Shown here in pieces: positions 1 through 5,121 of a stretch of 6,059 nt of DNA (its first letter is position 1; every line of letters begins with the position of its first letter). Source of the DNA: Methylococcaceae bacterium. GTDB taxonomy: Bacteria > Pseudomonadota > Gammaproteobacteria > Methylococcales > Methylomonadaceae. The position numbers and the translations under genes were made by a program. The stretch is from assembly GCA_013138855.1 (NCBI GenBank), contig WTBX01000308.1, positions 1-6,059 on the forward strand, in the 5' to 3' direction. The notes below the pieces were generated by a model. That model did no database searches. It saw nothing but the letters and a program-made list of their open reading frames with translations, and was not told the DNA's origin.

Positions 1-222
1 ATCAAATGGCAAAATTGAATAACGTTCATGCAAATAACTTTCTAATTGCGAAATACGCGAAATCCCCCAATGATGAATTGCCGCCCATTGATAAAGTTCA
101 GCCACCGTCATAAATGAAACAAATAACTGCTTATTTTTTAAAATATCATTATATTTTTCAGCACGACTATCGCGTTTAAATAAATAAGAAACAACATCAG
201 TATCAAGTAAAATAGCATTCAT
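1..222 (-). CDS. vapC: VapC-family PIN-domain toxin, partial (N-terminal 74 residues)
   Basis: Probable ribonuclease toxin of a type II toxin-antitoxin pair. The stop lies beyond the left edge, so only the N-terminal 74 residues are seen (a full PIN toxin has about 130). The N terminus MNAILLDTDVVSYLF is the classic PIN opening, with Asp7 as the first metal-binding acid. The segment VSFMTVAELYQWA supplies the second conserved acid (Glu42). LPFD at residues 71-74 fits the strand before the central helix. The remaining conserved Asp residues would be outside the window. The ATG overlaps the antitoxin stop as ATGA, and no good Shine-Dalgarno sequence stands before it, so translation is probably coupled to the antitoxin. 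Members of this family cleave tRNA, rRNA or mRNA; the target here cannot be told. Family assignment is firm; activity is unproven. Confidence 0.88.
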   Translation of the reverse strand, partial: MNAILLDTDVVSYLFKRDSRAEKYNDILKNKQLFVSFMTVAELYQWAAIHHWGISRISQLESYLHERYSILPFD

Positions 223-536
223 AATGATTGCTTAGCATCTTCTTGACGCTGCTGATAAACAAAATTAACAAAATCATCAATAGGTTCATCCTCAAACCAA
301 AAGTCAGCCACTAAATCGCTAACATTTTTTAGAGGTGGTTTATCTTTCAAATAGCACTCTAAAGACTGAGGCTGCCAAAACGAATCACTATTTCTTGGTA
401 TCTCTACGACTTGCTTTTTATCCTGCTTACGATATTGCAAAGCCGCTTGTAACAAGCCTGTAATAAAATCATCCGAATTTGGTAAACTTTTAACTTCCAA
501 TGCCAACTCATCGGGTAAACTGATACTAATTTGCAT
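219..536 (-). CDS. VapB-like antitoxin with N-terminal ribbon-helix-helix-type segment
   Basis: Cognate antitoxin of the overlapping PIN toxin, 105 residues. I chose the ATG at 536 because AGGAGA (rc of 543-548) lies six bases upstream. An ATG at 560 would add eight residues (MNRHRRIK) but has no comparable ribosome site. The N terminus MQISISLPDELALEV (strand, then helix, with a second helix around residues 22-36) looks like a ribbon-helix-helix DNA-binding segment. The middle is polar and probably flexible. The C-terminal part, DFWFEDEPIDDFVNFVYQQR, is acidic and aromatic, as in known antitoxins of PIN toxins, and probably wraps the toxin. Antitoxin before toxin with a four-base overlap is the usual order. 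Autorepression at the dyad upstream is likely but inferred. Family assignment rests on both the sequence and the neighbour. Confidence 0.85.
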   Translation of the reverse strand: MQISISLPDELALEVKSLPNSDDFITGLLQAALQYRKQDKKQVVEIPRNSDSFWQPQSLECYLKDKPPLKNVSDLVADFWFEDEPIDDFVNFVYQQRQEDAKQSL

Positions 537-558
537 CTTAATTCTCCTGTGTCTATTC

Positions 559-577
559 ATTACATGAAATATGCAAT
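559..577. promoter_or_regulatory. Imperfect dyad upstream of the antitoxin, candidate operator
   Basis: On the minus strand ATTGCAT, five bases, then ATGTAAT form an inverted repeat with six of seven positions matching. It sits 22 bases before the antitoxin start codon, in the 50-base gap after the preceding gene. Type II antitoxins usually bind such dyads to repress their own operon. No clean -35/-10 pair could be fixed in the gap, so the operator role is inferred. Confidence 0.4.
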
Positions 578-586
578 ATATCTATT

Positions 587-1045
587 CTAGCGCATTTTCA
601 GCAAGCCAAACTTCCAACACCGCCAATTCTTAGCATCCACATCAAAACGACTCAACAACAAATACCAATATTCCTTAGGGGTTAAATTATATTTTTCTAA
701 ACGCTGCTCACCTGTTGCACAAAATTGATGATAAACAAACGCTTCATCCTTATCCTTCTTACCAAAAAAATCTGCCAAAGCCTGGTGCAACTCAACACAA
801 TGAGTTTTATGCTTACTATCCTCAGCAATCAATACCAACGCCGCCTTACTGCTACTGTGTAAACCATAAACATCAGGATTACTGCCAACCTTCTCCAACA
901 AACCCAAATCAGCAAACGCCTTCAAAACCCCCGCTTTACCAAATAACAAAACCTCCAGAGCCTCATCATCAGGCAAACGATAAGGCACAGCTAAATGCCA
1001 TAACTTCTTATCCGCATTATCGGCAACCAACTTAAGCTGGGACAA
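587..1045 (-). CDS. Hypothetical protein, 152 residues, TTG start, possibly N-terminally truncated
   Basis: I do not recognise this family. The predicted protein is soluble, with no signal peptide or membrane segment. It opens LKLVADNADKKLWHLAVPYRL, has a central helical part (FGKAGVLKAFADLGLLEKVG, residues 35-54), and ends in a Trp- and Tyr-rich tail (PKEYWYLLL, then KNWRCWKFG). Protein-like composition supports this strand; the opposite frame is Pro/His/Gln-rich and looks like a shadow. The start is uncertain. The frame is open upstream only to a stop at 1109-1111 and has no ATG or GTG. The only early start is TTG at 1045, and the AGGAGG upstream (rc of 1061-1066) is 15 bases away, too far for a normal ribosome site. 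That AGGAGG is also part of the palindromic repeat at 1058-1090. It could be a remnant whose 5' end was replaced by the repeat. It ends 50 bases before the antitoxin gene and reads in the same direction. Confidence 0.6.
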   Translation of the reverse strand: MSQLKLVADNADKKLWHLAVPYRLPDDEALEVLLFGKAGVLKAFADLGLLEKVGSNPDVYGLHSSSKAALVLIAEDSKHKTHCVELHQALADFFGKKDKDEAFVYHQFCATGEQRLEKYNLTPKEYWYLLLSRFDVDAKNWRCWKFGLLKMR

Positions 1046-1057
1046 AAAATAGAAGCT

Positions 1058-1090
1058 AGACCTCCTAGGTTTTGAAAACCTCGGAGGTCT
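1058..1090. repeat. Palindromic repeat, 16-base arms (REP/MITE-like)
   Basis: Left arm AGACCTCCTAGGTTTT (1058-1073), one central G, right arm AAAACCTCGGAGGTCT (1075-1090). Fifteen of 16 positions pair. A second, outer inverted pair, GGGACA (1039-1044) and TGTCCC (1100-1105), brackets it, so the whole unit may span about 1039-1105. Arms of this GACCTCC-GAGGTTTT type look like dispersed extragenic palindromes seen in some bacterial genomes. Only one copy is in this window, so dispersal is inferred. It has no T tract on either side and is not a standard terminator. Its outer left arm overlaps the TTG start of the 152-residue frame. Confidence 0.8.
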
Positions 1091-1105
1091 GAGTACAACT
1101 GTCCC

Positions 1106-1203
1106 GCCTTAAAATAGTAGCCATGGTTTATAAATTTTATTAAGTTGACGATATAGTTCTGGGAGTTATTAAATTCGCATTCCTAAGTTTATTTTTTTAC
1201 ACA
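1106..1203. other. AT-rich noncoding stretch between the repeat and the small membrane gene
   Basis: No credible reading frame on either strand; the only plus-strand ATG nearby (1122) runs into a stop after six codons. It lies downstream of the 70-residue membrane gene and upstream of the 152-residue frame. I find no hairpin followed by a T tract in the minus direction, so no terminator can be called. A run of Ts at 1191-1198 has no stem before it. Confidence 0.5.
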
Positions 1204-1416
1204 TCATGCGATAAACTTTCCATCTTTACCATTATGTTTTATTGCGTGTTCTTCAAGCTTGTTTTTTTGTTTTTTCTGCTCCCTCAATGGCAAGGATACA
1301 AAATATATTGCTAACAGCAATAAGCCCCAAAACTTGAACCTGAGAGCTGTTTCTAATTGCATTAGCATGTCTGGGTTACTGGCTATTTGCAAATTTAAAT
1401 GTTCAAAAAAGTCCAT
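1204..1416 (-). CDS. Small single-pass membrane protein, unknown function
   Basis: Seventy residues, no family recognised. One hydrophobic segment at about residues 29-44 (FWGLLLLAIYFVSLPL) follows a short amphipathic N terminus (MDFFEHLNLQI). The C-terminal tail is strongly basic and polar (REQKKQKNKLEEH), and the positive-inside rule places that tail in the cytoplasm. I chose the ATG at 1416 because AGGTGA (rc of 1421-1426) stands four bases upstream. The in-frame ATG at 1434, six codons earlier, has no ribosome site. It lies 93 bases downstream of the 239-residue membrane gene on the same strand with no terminator between, so the two may be co-transcribed and the small protein could be a partner of the larger one. 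That link is inferred from position only. Confidence 0.6.
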   Translation of the reverse strand: MDFFEHLNLQIASNPDMLMQLETALRFKFWGLLLLAIYFVSLPLREQKKQKNKLEEHAIKHNGKDGKFIA

Positions 1417-1440
1417 AAAATCACCTGCTATCATAGGCTT

Positions 1441-1463
1441 AACTAAGTTTAGTTGAGACTAAA
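1441..1463. promoter_or_regulatory. Two overlapping inverted repeats before the small membrane gene
   Basis: AACTAA (1441-1446) pairs with TTAGTT (1449-1454), and TTTAGT (1448-1453) pairs with ACTAAA (1458-1463). The central TTAGT is shared, so the two hairpins exclude each other in RNA. The site lies 25 bases upstream of the start at 1416. It could be an operator with repeated TTAGT half-sites or an mRNA leader structure. The arms are short and AT-rich, so chance is possible. Confidence 0.3.
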
Positions 1464-1509
1464 ACCCTTTTGAATGATTCATTATGTTTTCAGATGTCCA
1501 AGATTGCTA

Positions 1510-2229
1510 TTAGCCTGCATTTTCTGTAGCTTTAATTATTTTAGTTTCAATATTGCTCACAATATCACGCGCAAAACGTTCACTAAACCCAGCGATAAAA
1601 GCAATCGCCATGAAAAAATAATTTTCAGTCTCGGTTTTTATATCCAAAGGAACCCAGCCAGATTTAATTAATGCTAGTAAAAATAATGCGAAAGACAAAC
1701 CAATAATGGGTTTGAAAAAACCTGTGAAATAAAGTATGAAATGATCTTTGACATCAACAGACATGAAATCTTGAATTCTGACCATGATGCTAACAATGCT
1801 ACCCACCGCGCCAAACATGGCAACCATTAAAAATAGTTCAGTGGGGATGCCTAAAATATGTTCTTTATTCATCCATTTAGGTAAAACATAAGCTAAAAGG
1901 GGAATAGCAATATAAAGTAAACAACCTAAGCCCATCACGACTCGAACCGCTGGAGATAATTTAGTCTTTCCACCTTTAAGCTCGGTCATAACGCTTTCTG
2001 TAATTTCTTTTGCTAAAATTAAATTGGGTTTTTCAGCAGTAATTGCTTGAAAAGAAATCTCTATGCTAGCAATCAAATTTAATTCATTAGCTTTACGTGC
2101 TAAATTAATGGCCTTAATTAAATCAGCCAATAGATGCTGCACTTCATCGCTCATTTCTGTACTGCAATAGTTTTGTATTGAGCCAAGCAGTTTTTCTATT
2201 TGTGTTTCCAAATCCTGTTCGTTGCTCAT
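1510..2229 (-). CDS. Four-helix integral membrane protein, unknown function
   Basis: 239 residues. The N-terminal ~90 residues are soluble, charged and helical (EQDLETQIEKLLGSI; DLIKAINLARKANEL). Four hydrophobic segments follow: about 97-117 (VVMGLGCLLYIAIPLLAYVLP), 131-151 (ELFLMVAMFGAVGSIVSIMVR), 168-189 (FTGFFKPIIGLSFALFLLALI) and 204-216 (YFFMAIAFIAGF). Notable are the Gly-rich second helix, the RIQDF linker after it, and AGFSERFARDIV just after helix four. From memory, similar AGFSER-type tails occur in unnamed bacterial membrane proteins, but I know no function for them. No signal peptide is apparent. The ribosome site is weak (AAGAG before the ATG at 2229), but the start agrees with the opening of the frame. 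It is transcribed divergently from the 121-residue gene and lies upstream of the 70-residue membrane gene. Confidence 0.78.
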   Translation of the reverse strand: MSNEQDLETQIEKLLGSIQNYCSTEMSDEVQHLLADLIKAINLARKANELNLIASIEISFQAITAEKPNLILAKEITESVMTELKGGKTKLSPAVRVVMGLGCLLYIAIPLLAYVLPKWMNKEHILGIPTELFLMVAMFGAVGSIVSIMVRIQDFMSVDVKDHFILYFTGFFKPIIGLSFALFLLALIKSGWVPLDIKTETENYFFMAIAFIAGFSERFARDIVSNIETKIIKATENAG

Positions 2230-2298
2230 GATTTGCTCTTATGGGTGAGTTGTGATTATCATTAGCAATCCTAAAAATCAGACTACTATCTATAAATA

Positions 2299-2311
2299 GA
2301 GCAATTTGCTC
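2299..2311. promoter_or_regulatory. Perfect dyad GAGCAA-T-TTGCTC in the divergent region, candidate operator
   Basis: A perfect 6-base inverted repeat around a single T, lying in the 146-base gap between two divergent genes. It overlaps the proposed -35 element of the rightward promoter, a position suited to a repressor acting on either gene. No known regulator is matched. Confidence 0.35.
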
Positions 2312-2334
2312 AATAGTAAGTTTATGATTATAGA
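2306..2334 (+). promoter_or_regulatory. Candidate sigma70 promoter for the 121-residue gene
   Basis: TTGCTC (2306-2311) and TATAGA (2329-2334) are separated by 17 bases, ahead of the gene starting at 2376. The -35 matches four of six consensus positions and the spacing is optimal. The AT-rich surroundings make alternatives possible. Confidence 0.4.
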
Positions 2335-2375
2335 ATGACATTTAGATAACTACAAAATAAAACAAGGAGCTAACC

Positions 2376-2741
2376 ATGAGTTGCTGCGATGACCCAACTG
2401 AGCCATCTAAAATAGAGGCGAGAGAACTACAATATTTACAGGTGCGACATGGTGACTTGCTGCGTGATTTATTTACCTCAGACCCTGAAAAGGTTTTGTT
2501 AAAACAATTAAATCAAGCAAACCATTATTTACGAGAGCTTGCTGCTTTAAACGGACATTATCAATCATTACGTCTACACGCCATCGAATTGCTAGAAAAA
2601 GATAGTATTAGTGTTTTACAACAAGTTATCACTAAATATCCTGAGTCAGCGGAAGCTACAGCCGCTCAAAATAAAATAGCATTGTTAGAAAACCCTACTA
2701 ACCCTTTGAAATCACTAATCAACTATTTCCATCACGAATAA
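2376..2741 (+). CDS. Small helical protein with TPR-like C-terminal segment, unknown function
   Basis: 121 residues, family not recognised. AAGGAG at 2364-2369 stands six bases before the ATG, a good ribosome site. The N terminus MSCCDDPTEP carries an adjacent cysteine pair, but there is no lipoprotein signal or membrane segment, so it is probably cytoplasmic. The rest is predicted helical. Residues 71-103 (ELLEKDSISVLQQVITKYPE, then SAEATAAQNKIALL) resemble a tetratricopeptide-type helix pair, with the KYPESAEA turn common in such repeats. One such unit alone suggests a capping or interaction role rather than a full TPR domain. It stands alone: the gene to its left is divergent and a separately promoted tRNA follows 85 bases downstream. 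I see no terminator after it. Confidence 0.72.
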   Translation: MSCCDDPTEPSKIEARELQYLQVRHGDLLRDLFTSDPEKVLLKQLNQANHYLRELAALNGHYQSLRLHAIELLEKDSISVLQQVITKYPESAEATAAQNKIALLENPTNPLKSLINYFHHE

Positions 2742-2761
2742 TTTATGAAAAATAATTTCAA

Positions 2762-2808
2762 ATTTAATTAAATCTTTCTTGCATCAAATTGAAAATCTCG
2801 TTTATAAT
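2762..2808 (+). promoter_or_regulatory. tRNA-Leu promoter with AT-rich upstream stretch
   Basis: TTGCAT (2779-2784) and a consensus TATAAT (2803-2808) are 18 bases apart, followed by GC-rich GCGCAGC and the tRNA 19 bases downstream of the -10. A GC-rich discriminator after the -10 is typical of stable-RNA promoters under stringent control. The AT-rich run before the -35 includes the perfect palindrome ATTTAATTAAAT (2762-2773) and could act as an UP element. The -10 is convincing; the -35 is moderate. Confidence 0.7.
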
Positions 2809-2826
2809 GCGCAGCTCTTAAAGTAT

Positions 2827-2911
2827 GCGAGCGTGGCGGAATTGGTAGACGCGCTGGTTTTAGGTACCAGTATCTTATGATGTGGGAGTTCAAGTCTCCC
2901 CGCTCGCACCA
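2827..2911 (+). tRNA. tRNA-Leu, anticodon UAG
   Basis: The full cloverleaf can be drawn. The acceptor stem GCGAGCG (2827-2833) pairs with CGCTCGC (2901-2907), with discriminator A and an encoded CCA (2909-2911). The anticodon stem CTGGT/ACCAG encloses the loop TTTAGGT, giving anticodon TAG (2861-2863), which reads CUN leucine codons. The T stem GGGAG/CTCCC encloses TTCAAGT. The long variable arm (2871-2883, ATC/GAT stem) marks a class II tRNA and supports leucine, as does the discriminator A. Confidence 0.97.
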
Positions 2912-2940
2912 CTACTTTAACCCCCTACTTATACAGTTAG

Positions 2941-2981
2941 CGATAATCTACGTTAATTTCTTGTTACACACCGATTATCGG
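2941..2981. promoter_or_regulatory. Inverted repeats in the tig leader, candidate control site
   Basis: CGATAATC (2941-2948) is repeated in inverted form as GATTATCG (2973-2980). The right copy is itself a perfect small dyad, CCGAT-T-ATCGG (2971-2981). A weak promoter candidate brackets that dyad: TTGTTA (2961-2966) and TATCTT (2982-2987), with a 15-base spacer shorter than ideal. The region lies between the tRNA and tig. It may hold the promoter of tig-clpP and an operator, or the two arms may form an RNA leader hairpin. None of this is proven. Confidence 0.35.
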
Positions 2982-3019
2982 TATCTTAAAAATTCTATTT
3001 CATAATTTGAGGTAAACTA

Positions 3020-4345
3020 ATGCAAGTTTCTGTCGAGCAGACATCGGAATTAAGCCGAAAAATGACTGTCAGCATCCCTGAAGACGTAATCAAAGAAAAG
3101 GTTGATGTACGTTTAAAGTCGTTAGCACGTGAGATTAAAATAGATGGTTTTCGCCCCGGAAAAGTCCCTCAAAGCTTAATCAAAAAAAGATATAGTGAAA
3201 AAGTTAGAGGCGAAATTGCAGGTGATGTAATTCAGTCTAGCTATTATGAAGCACTACAAGAACAAAATCTAAATCCAGCAGGTCTGCCGCATATTCATCC
3301 TGTTGAGCAGGAAGAAGGCCTAGCTTATACGGCTGAATTTGAAGTTTACCCTGAAATTTCATTAGCGGGTATTACTGACATTGAAGCTCAACGTCCTGTT
3401 GCGGAAGTAAATGACGATGACTTTAGTGATATGGTCGAAAAATTAAGAGGCCATAAAAAAGAGTGGCTAGCGGTAGAACGTGCTTCTCAAGATAAAGATC
3501 AAATGACCATTAATTTTTCTGGTGTTTGTGAAGGCAAAAGCTTTACAGATGATAAAAAAATTGAAGATTTTAAAGTCGAAATCGGTGGCTTACAAATGAT
3601 TCCTGGCTTTGAAGATCAATTGATTGGTCTTGAAGTTGGTAATAACAAAACCTTTGAAGTCAATTTTCCTGAAGGATACACCGCAGACGCTGAGCTTGCT
3701 GGCAAAGCAGCTACCTTTGAAGTCGAAGTTATCGCCATAGAAGAACCTCAGTTACCTGAAATTGACGCTGAATTCATTGAAGAATACGGTATCGAAAGCG
3801 GCGAAATCGAAGACTTTTATACTGACGTTAGAACGAATATGGAAAGCGAACTAGCTACCGCTTTACGCGAAGAATTGAAAAAATCAGTGCTTGATGCGGT
3901 TTATGACGGTGTTAATGTTACGATTCCTAGCGCGTTAATCGACAGAGAAGTCGAAACTATGATGAAGCCTTACGCAGAAAGTGCTAAAAAACAAAATATG
4001 AAGCTCGAAGATATGAATCTTCCGCGTGACATTTTTGAAGAGCAAGCGAAACGTCGTGTCGGTTTAGGTCTTATTTTAGGTGAAATTATTGAAAAAAATA
4101 ATATTACCGTTAATAACGATAAAGTACGTTCAACTATCGAAGATTTGGCTAAAAGCTATGACTCACCTGATGAAGTCATGCAATGGTATCATCAAGATGA
4201 AACCCGTTTGAATGAAGTTAAGCAAAGGGTATTGGAAGATCAAACCGTTGAGTGGATTAGCGGTCAAATCAAAATGACTGATGATTCGCAGAAATTTAGT
4301 GACATTGTTGCAAAACATCATCAGCGTCAACAACAAAGAGGCTAA
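3020..4345 (+). CDS. tig: Trigger factor, ribosome-associated chaperone and prolyl isomerase
   Basis: Trigger factor binds beside the ribosomal exit tunnel and shields nascent chains; it also catalyses Xaa-Pro cis-trans isomerisation. The length of 441 residues is close to the E. coli protein. Domains in order: N-terminal ribosome-binding domain with the signature GFRPGKVP at residues 43-50; an FKBP-type isomerase domain at about 155-243, including MIPGFEDQLIGLEVG (193-207) and NFPEGY; and a helical C-terminal chaperone domain with the conserved PRDIFEEQAKRRV and GLILGEII. The tail ends in a His/Gln/Arg-rich HHQRQQQRG, which may help ribosome or RNA contact, though that is a guess. GAGGT (3009-3013) lies six bases before the ATG. 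clpP begins three bases after the stop, so the two share a transcript. Confidence 0.98.
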   Translation: MQVSVEQTSELSRKMTVSIPEDVIKEKVDVRLKSLAREIKIDGFRPGKVPQSLIKKRYSEKVRGEIAGDVIQSSYYEALQEQNLNPAGLPHIHPVEQEEGLAYTAEFEVYPEISLAGITDIEAQRPVAEVNDDDFSDMVEKLRGHKKEWLAVERASQDKDQMTINFSGVCEGKSFTDDKKIEDFKVEIGGLQMIPGFEDQLIGLEVGNNKTFEVNFPEGYTADAELAGKAATFEVEVIAIEEPQLPEIDAEFIEEYGIESGEIEDFYTDVRTNMESELATALREELKKSVLDAVYDGVNVTIPSALIDREVETMMKPYAESAKKQNMKLEDMNLPRDIFEEQAKRRVGLGLILGEIIEKNNITVNNDKVRSTIEDLAKSYDSPDEVMQWYHQDETRLNEVKQRVLEDQTVEWISGQIKMTDDSQKFSDIVAKHHQRQQQRG

Positions 4346-4348
4346 AAC

Positions 4349-4993
4349 ATGTATCAAACAACTGGCACAGGTAACATCGTGACTCCTCAAGCGGCAGGCG
4401 GCCTAGTGCCAATTGTGATAGAACAAACCGCTCGCGGTGAACGTTCTTTTGATATTTATTCACGTCTTTTAAAAGAGCGCGTTATTTTTCTAGTCGGTCA
4501 AGTAGAAGATTACATGGCTAACCTAGTGGTGGCGCAGCTTTTATATTTAGAATCGGAAAATCCTGATAAAGATATTCATATCTATATTAATTCACCTGGT
4601 GGTTCAGTAACTGCGGGCATGTCGATTTATGACACCATGCAGTTTATTAAGCCTGATGTTAGCACGCTATGTATTGGTCAAGCGGCTAGTATGGGTGCAT
4701 TATTATTAACAGGTGGTGCTCACGGAAAACGTTATTGCCTGCCACATTCAAGAATGATGATTCATCAGCCTTTAGGTGGTTTTCAAGGTCAAGCCTCTGA
4801 CATTGAGATTCATGCGAAAGAAATTTTATTAATTCGTGAAAAATTAAATAAAGTTTTAGCACATCACACTGGTCAAGACATGGATACTATTGCTAAAGAT
4901 ACTGACAGAGATAACTTTTTAAGTGGTGAAGCCGCTGTAGAATACGGTTTAATTGACAAAGTATTATCGACTCGTGTTAATACTGAATCTTAA
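4349..4993 (+). CDS. clpP: ATP-dependent Clp protease proteolytic subunit ClpP
   Basis: Serine peptidase that forms the double-heptamer chamber and degrades proteins fed in by ClpX or ClpA. 214 residues. Catalytic triad: Ser114 in GQAASMGALLL, His139 in MMIHQP, and Asp188 in TDRDNFLS, each offset by three from the E. coli precursor. INSPGGSVTAG (80-90) is the oxyanion and substrate-binding strand. About 17 N-terminal residues precede LVPIVIEQT and correspond to the propeptide removed by self-cleavage. The ATG lies three bases after the tig stop; AGAGG within the last tig codons (4337-4341) is the probable ribosome site, so translation is likely coupled. A terminator follows directly. The gene is complete and shows nothing unusual. 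Confidence 0.98.
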   Translation: MYQTTGTGNIVTPQAAGGLVPIVIEQTARGERSFDIYSRLLKERVIFLVGQVEDYMANLVVAQLLYLESENPDKDIHIYINSPGGSVTAGMSIYDTMQFIKPDVSTLCIGQAASMGALLLTGGAHGKRYCLPHSRMMIHQPLGGFQGQASDIEIHAKEILLIREKLNKVLAHHTGQDMDTIAKDTDRDNFLSGEAAVEYGLIDKVLSTRVNTES

Positions 4994-5004
4994 AAATAGT
5001 AACT

Positions 5005-5036
5005 AAAGCCTGATAGTTTTAAGCATCGGGCTTTTT
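5005..5036 (+). terminator. Rho-independent terminator after clpP
   Basis: AAAGCCTGAT (5005-5014) pairs with ATCGGGCTTT (5025-5034) as a 10-base-pair stem with one G-U pair and a 10-base loop. The stem ends in the T tract 5032-5036. It starts 11 bases after the clpP stop and should end or reduce tig-clpP transcripts before clpX. Confidence 0.85.
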
Positions 5037-5055
5037 ACGTTTTACCAGCTTTATA

Positions 5056-5091
5056 TTTCGATAGGCTATTTAATATGGTAGGCTATCGAAA
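5056..5091. promoter_or_regulatory. Dyad upstream of clpX, candidate operator and promoter region
   Basis: TTTCGATAG (5056-5064) and CTATCGAAA (5083-5091) are perfect 9-base inverted arms around an 18-base AT-rich spacer. The spacer also carries part of a direct repeat of TAGGCTAT. No T tract follows, so it is not a terminator. It falls between the clpP terminator and clpX, where a clpX promoter is expected. TTTAAT (5069-5074) is a possible -10, but no matching -35 is clear. A binding site for a dimeric regulator is the simplest reading. Confidence 0.45.
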
Positions 5092-5121
5092 CAATACCTT
5101 AATGTATGCGGAGACGTGTTT

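Noticed and set aside
715..1035. Plus-strand 106-residue frame opposite the 152-residue gene
   Set aside because: Very rich in Pro, His, Gln and Tyr, as expected of the antisense of a normal gene; no ribosome site.
1058..1090. Palindrome as a rho-independent terminator
   Set aside because: No T tract follows the stem in either direction; a run of A/T inside the arms does not serve.
1058..1090. Palindrome as one unit of a CRISPR array
   Set aside because: Only a single copy is present, without regularly spaced repeats or spacers, and no cas-like gene is in the window.
1259..1456. Plus-strand 65-residue frame opposite the small membrane gene
   Set aside because: No ribosome site, and it mirrors the small gene, which has a good one.
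1474..1671. Plus-strand 65-residue frame opposite the end of the 239-residue membrane gene
   Set aside because: Antisense shadow of a frame with clear membrane-protein character; no independent support.
2144..2341. Minus-strand 65-residue frame overlapping the start of the 239-residue membrane gene
   Set aside because: It overlaps the membrane gene in another frame by 86 bases, has no ribosome site before its ATG, and its composition does not look like a protein domain.
4163..4390. Minus-strand 75-residue frame across the tig-clpP junction
   Set aside because: Antisense to two certain genes, with no support of its own.
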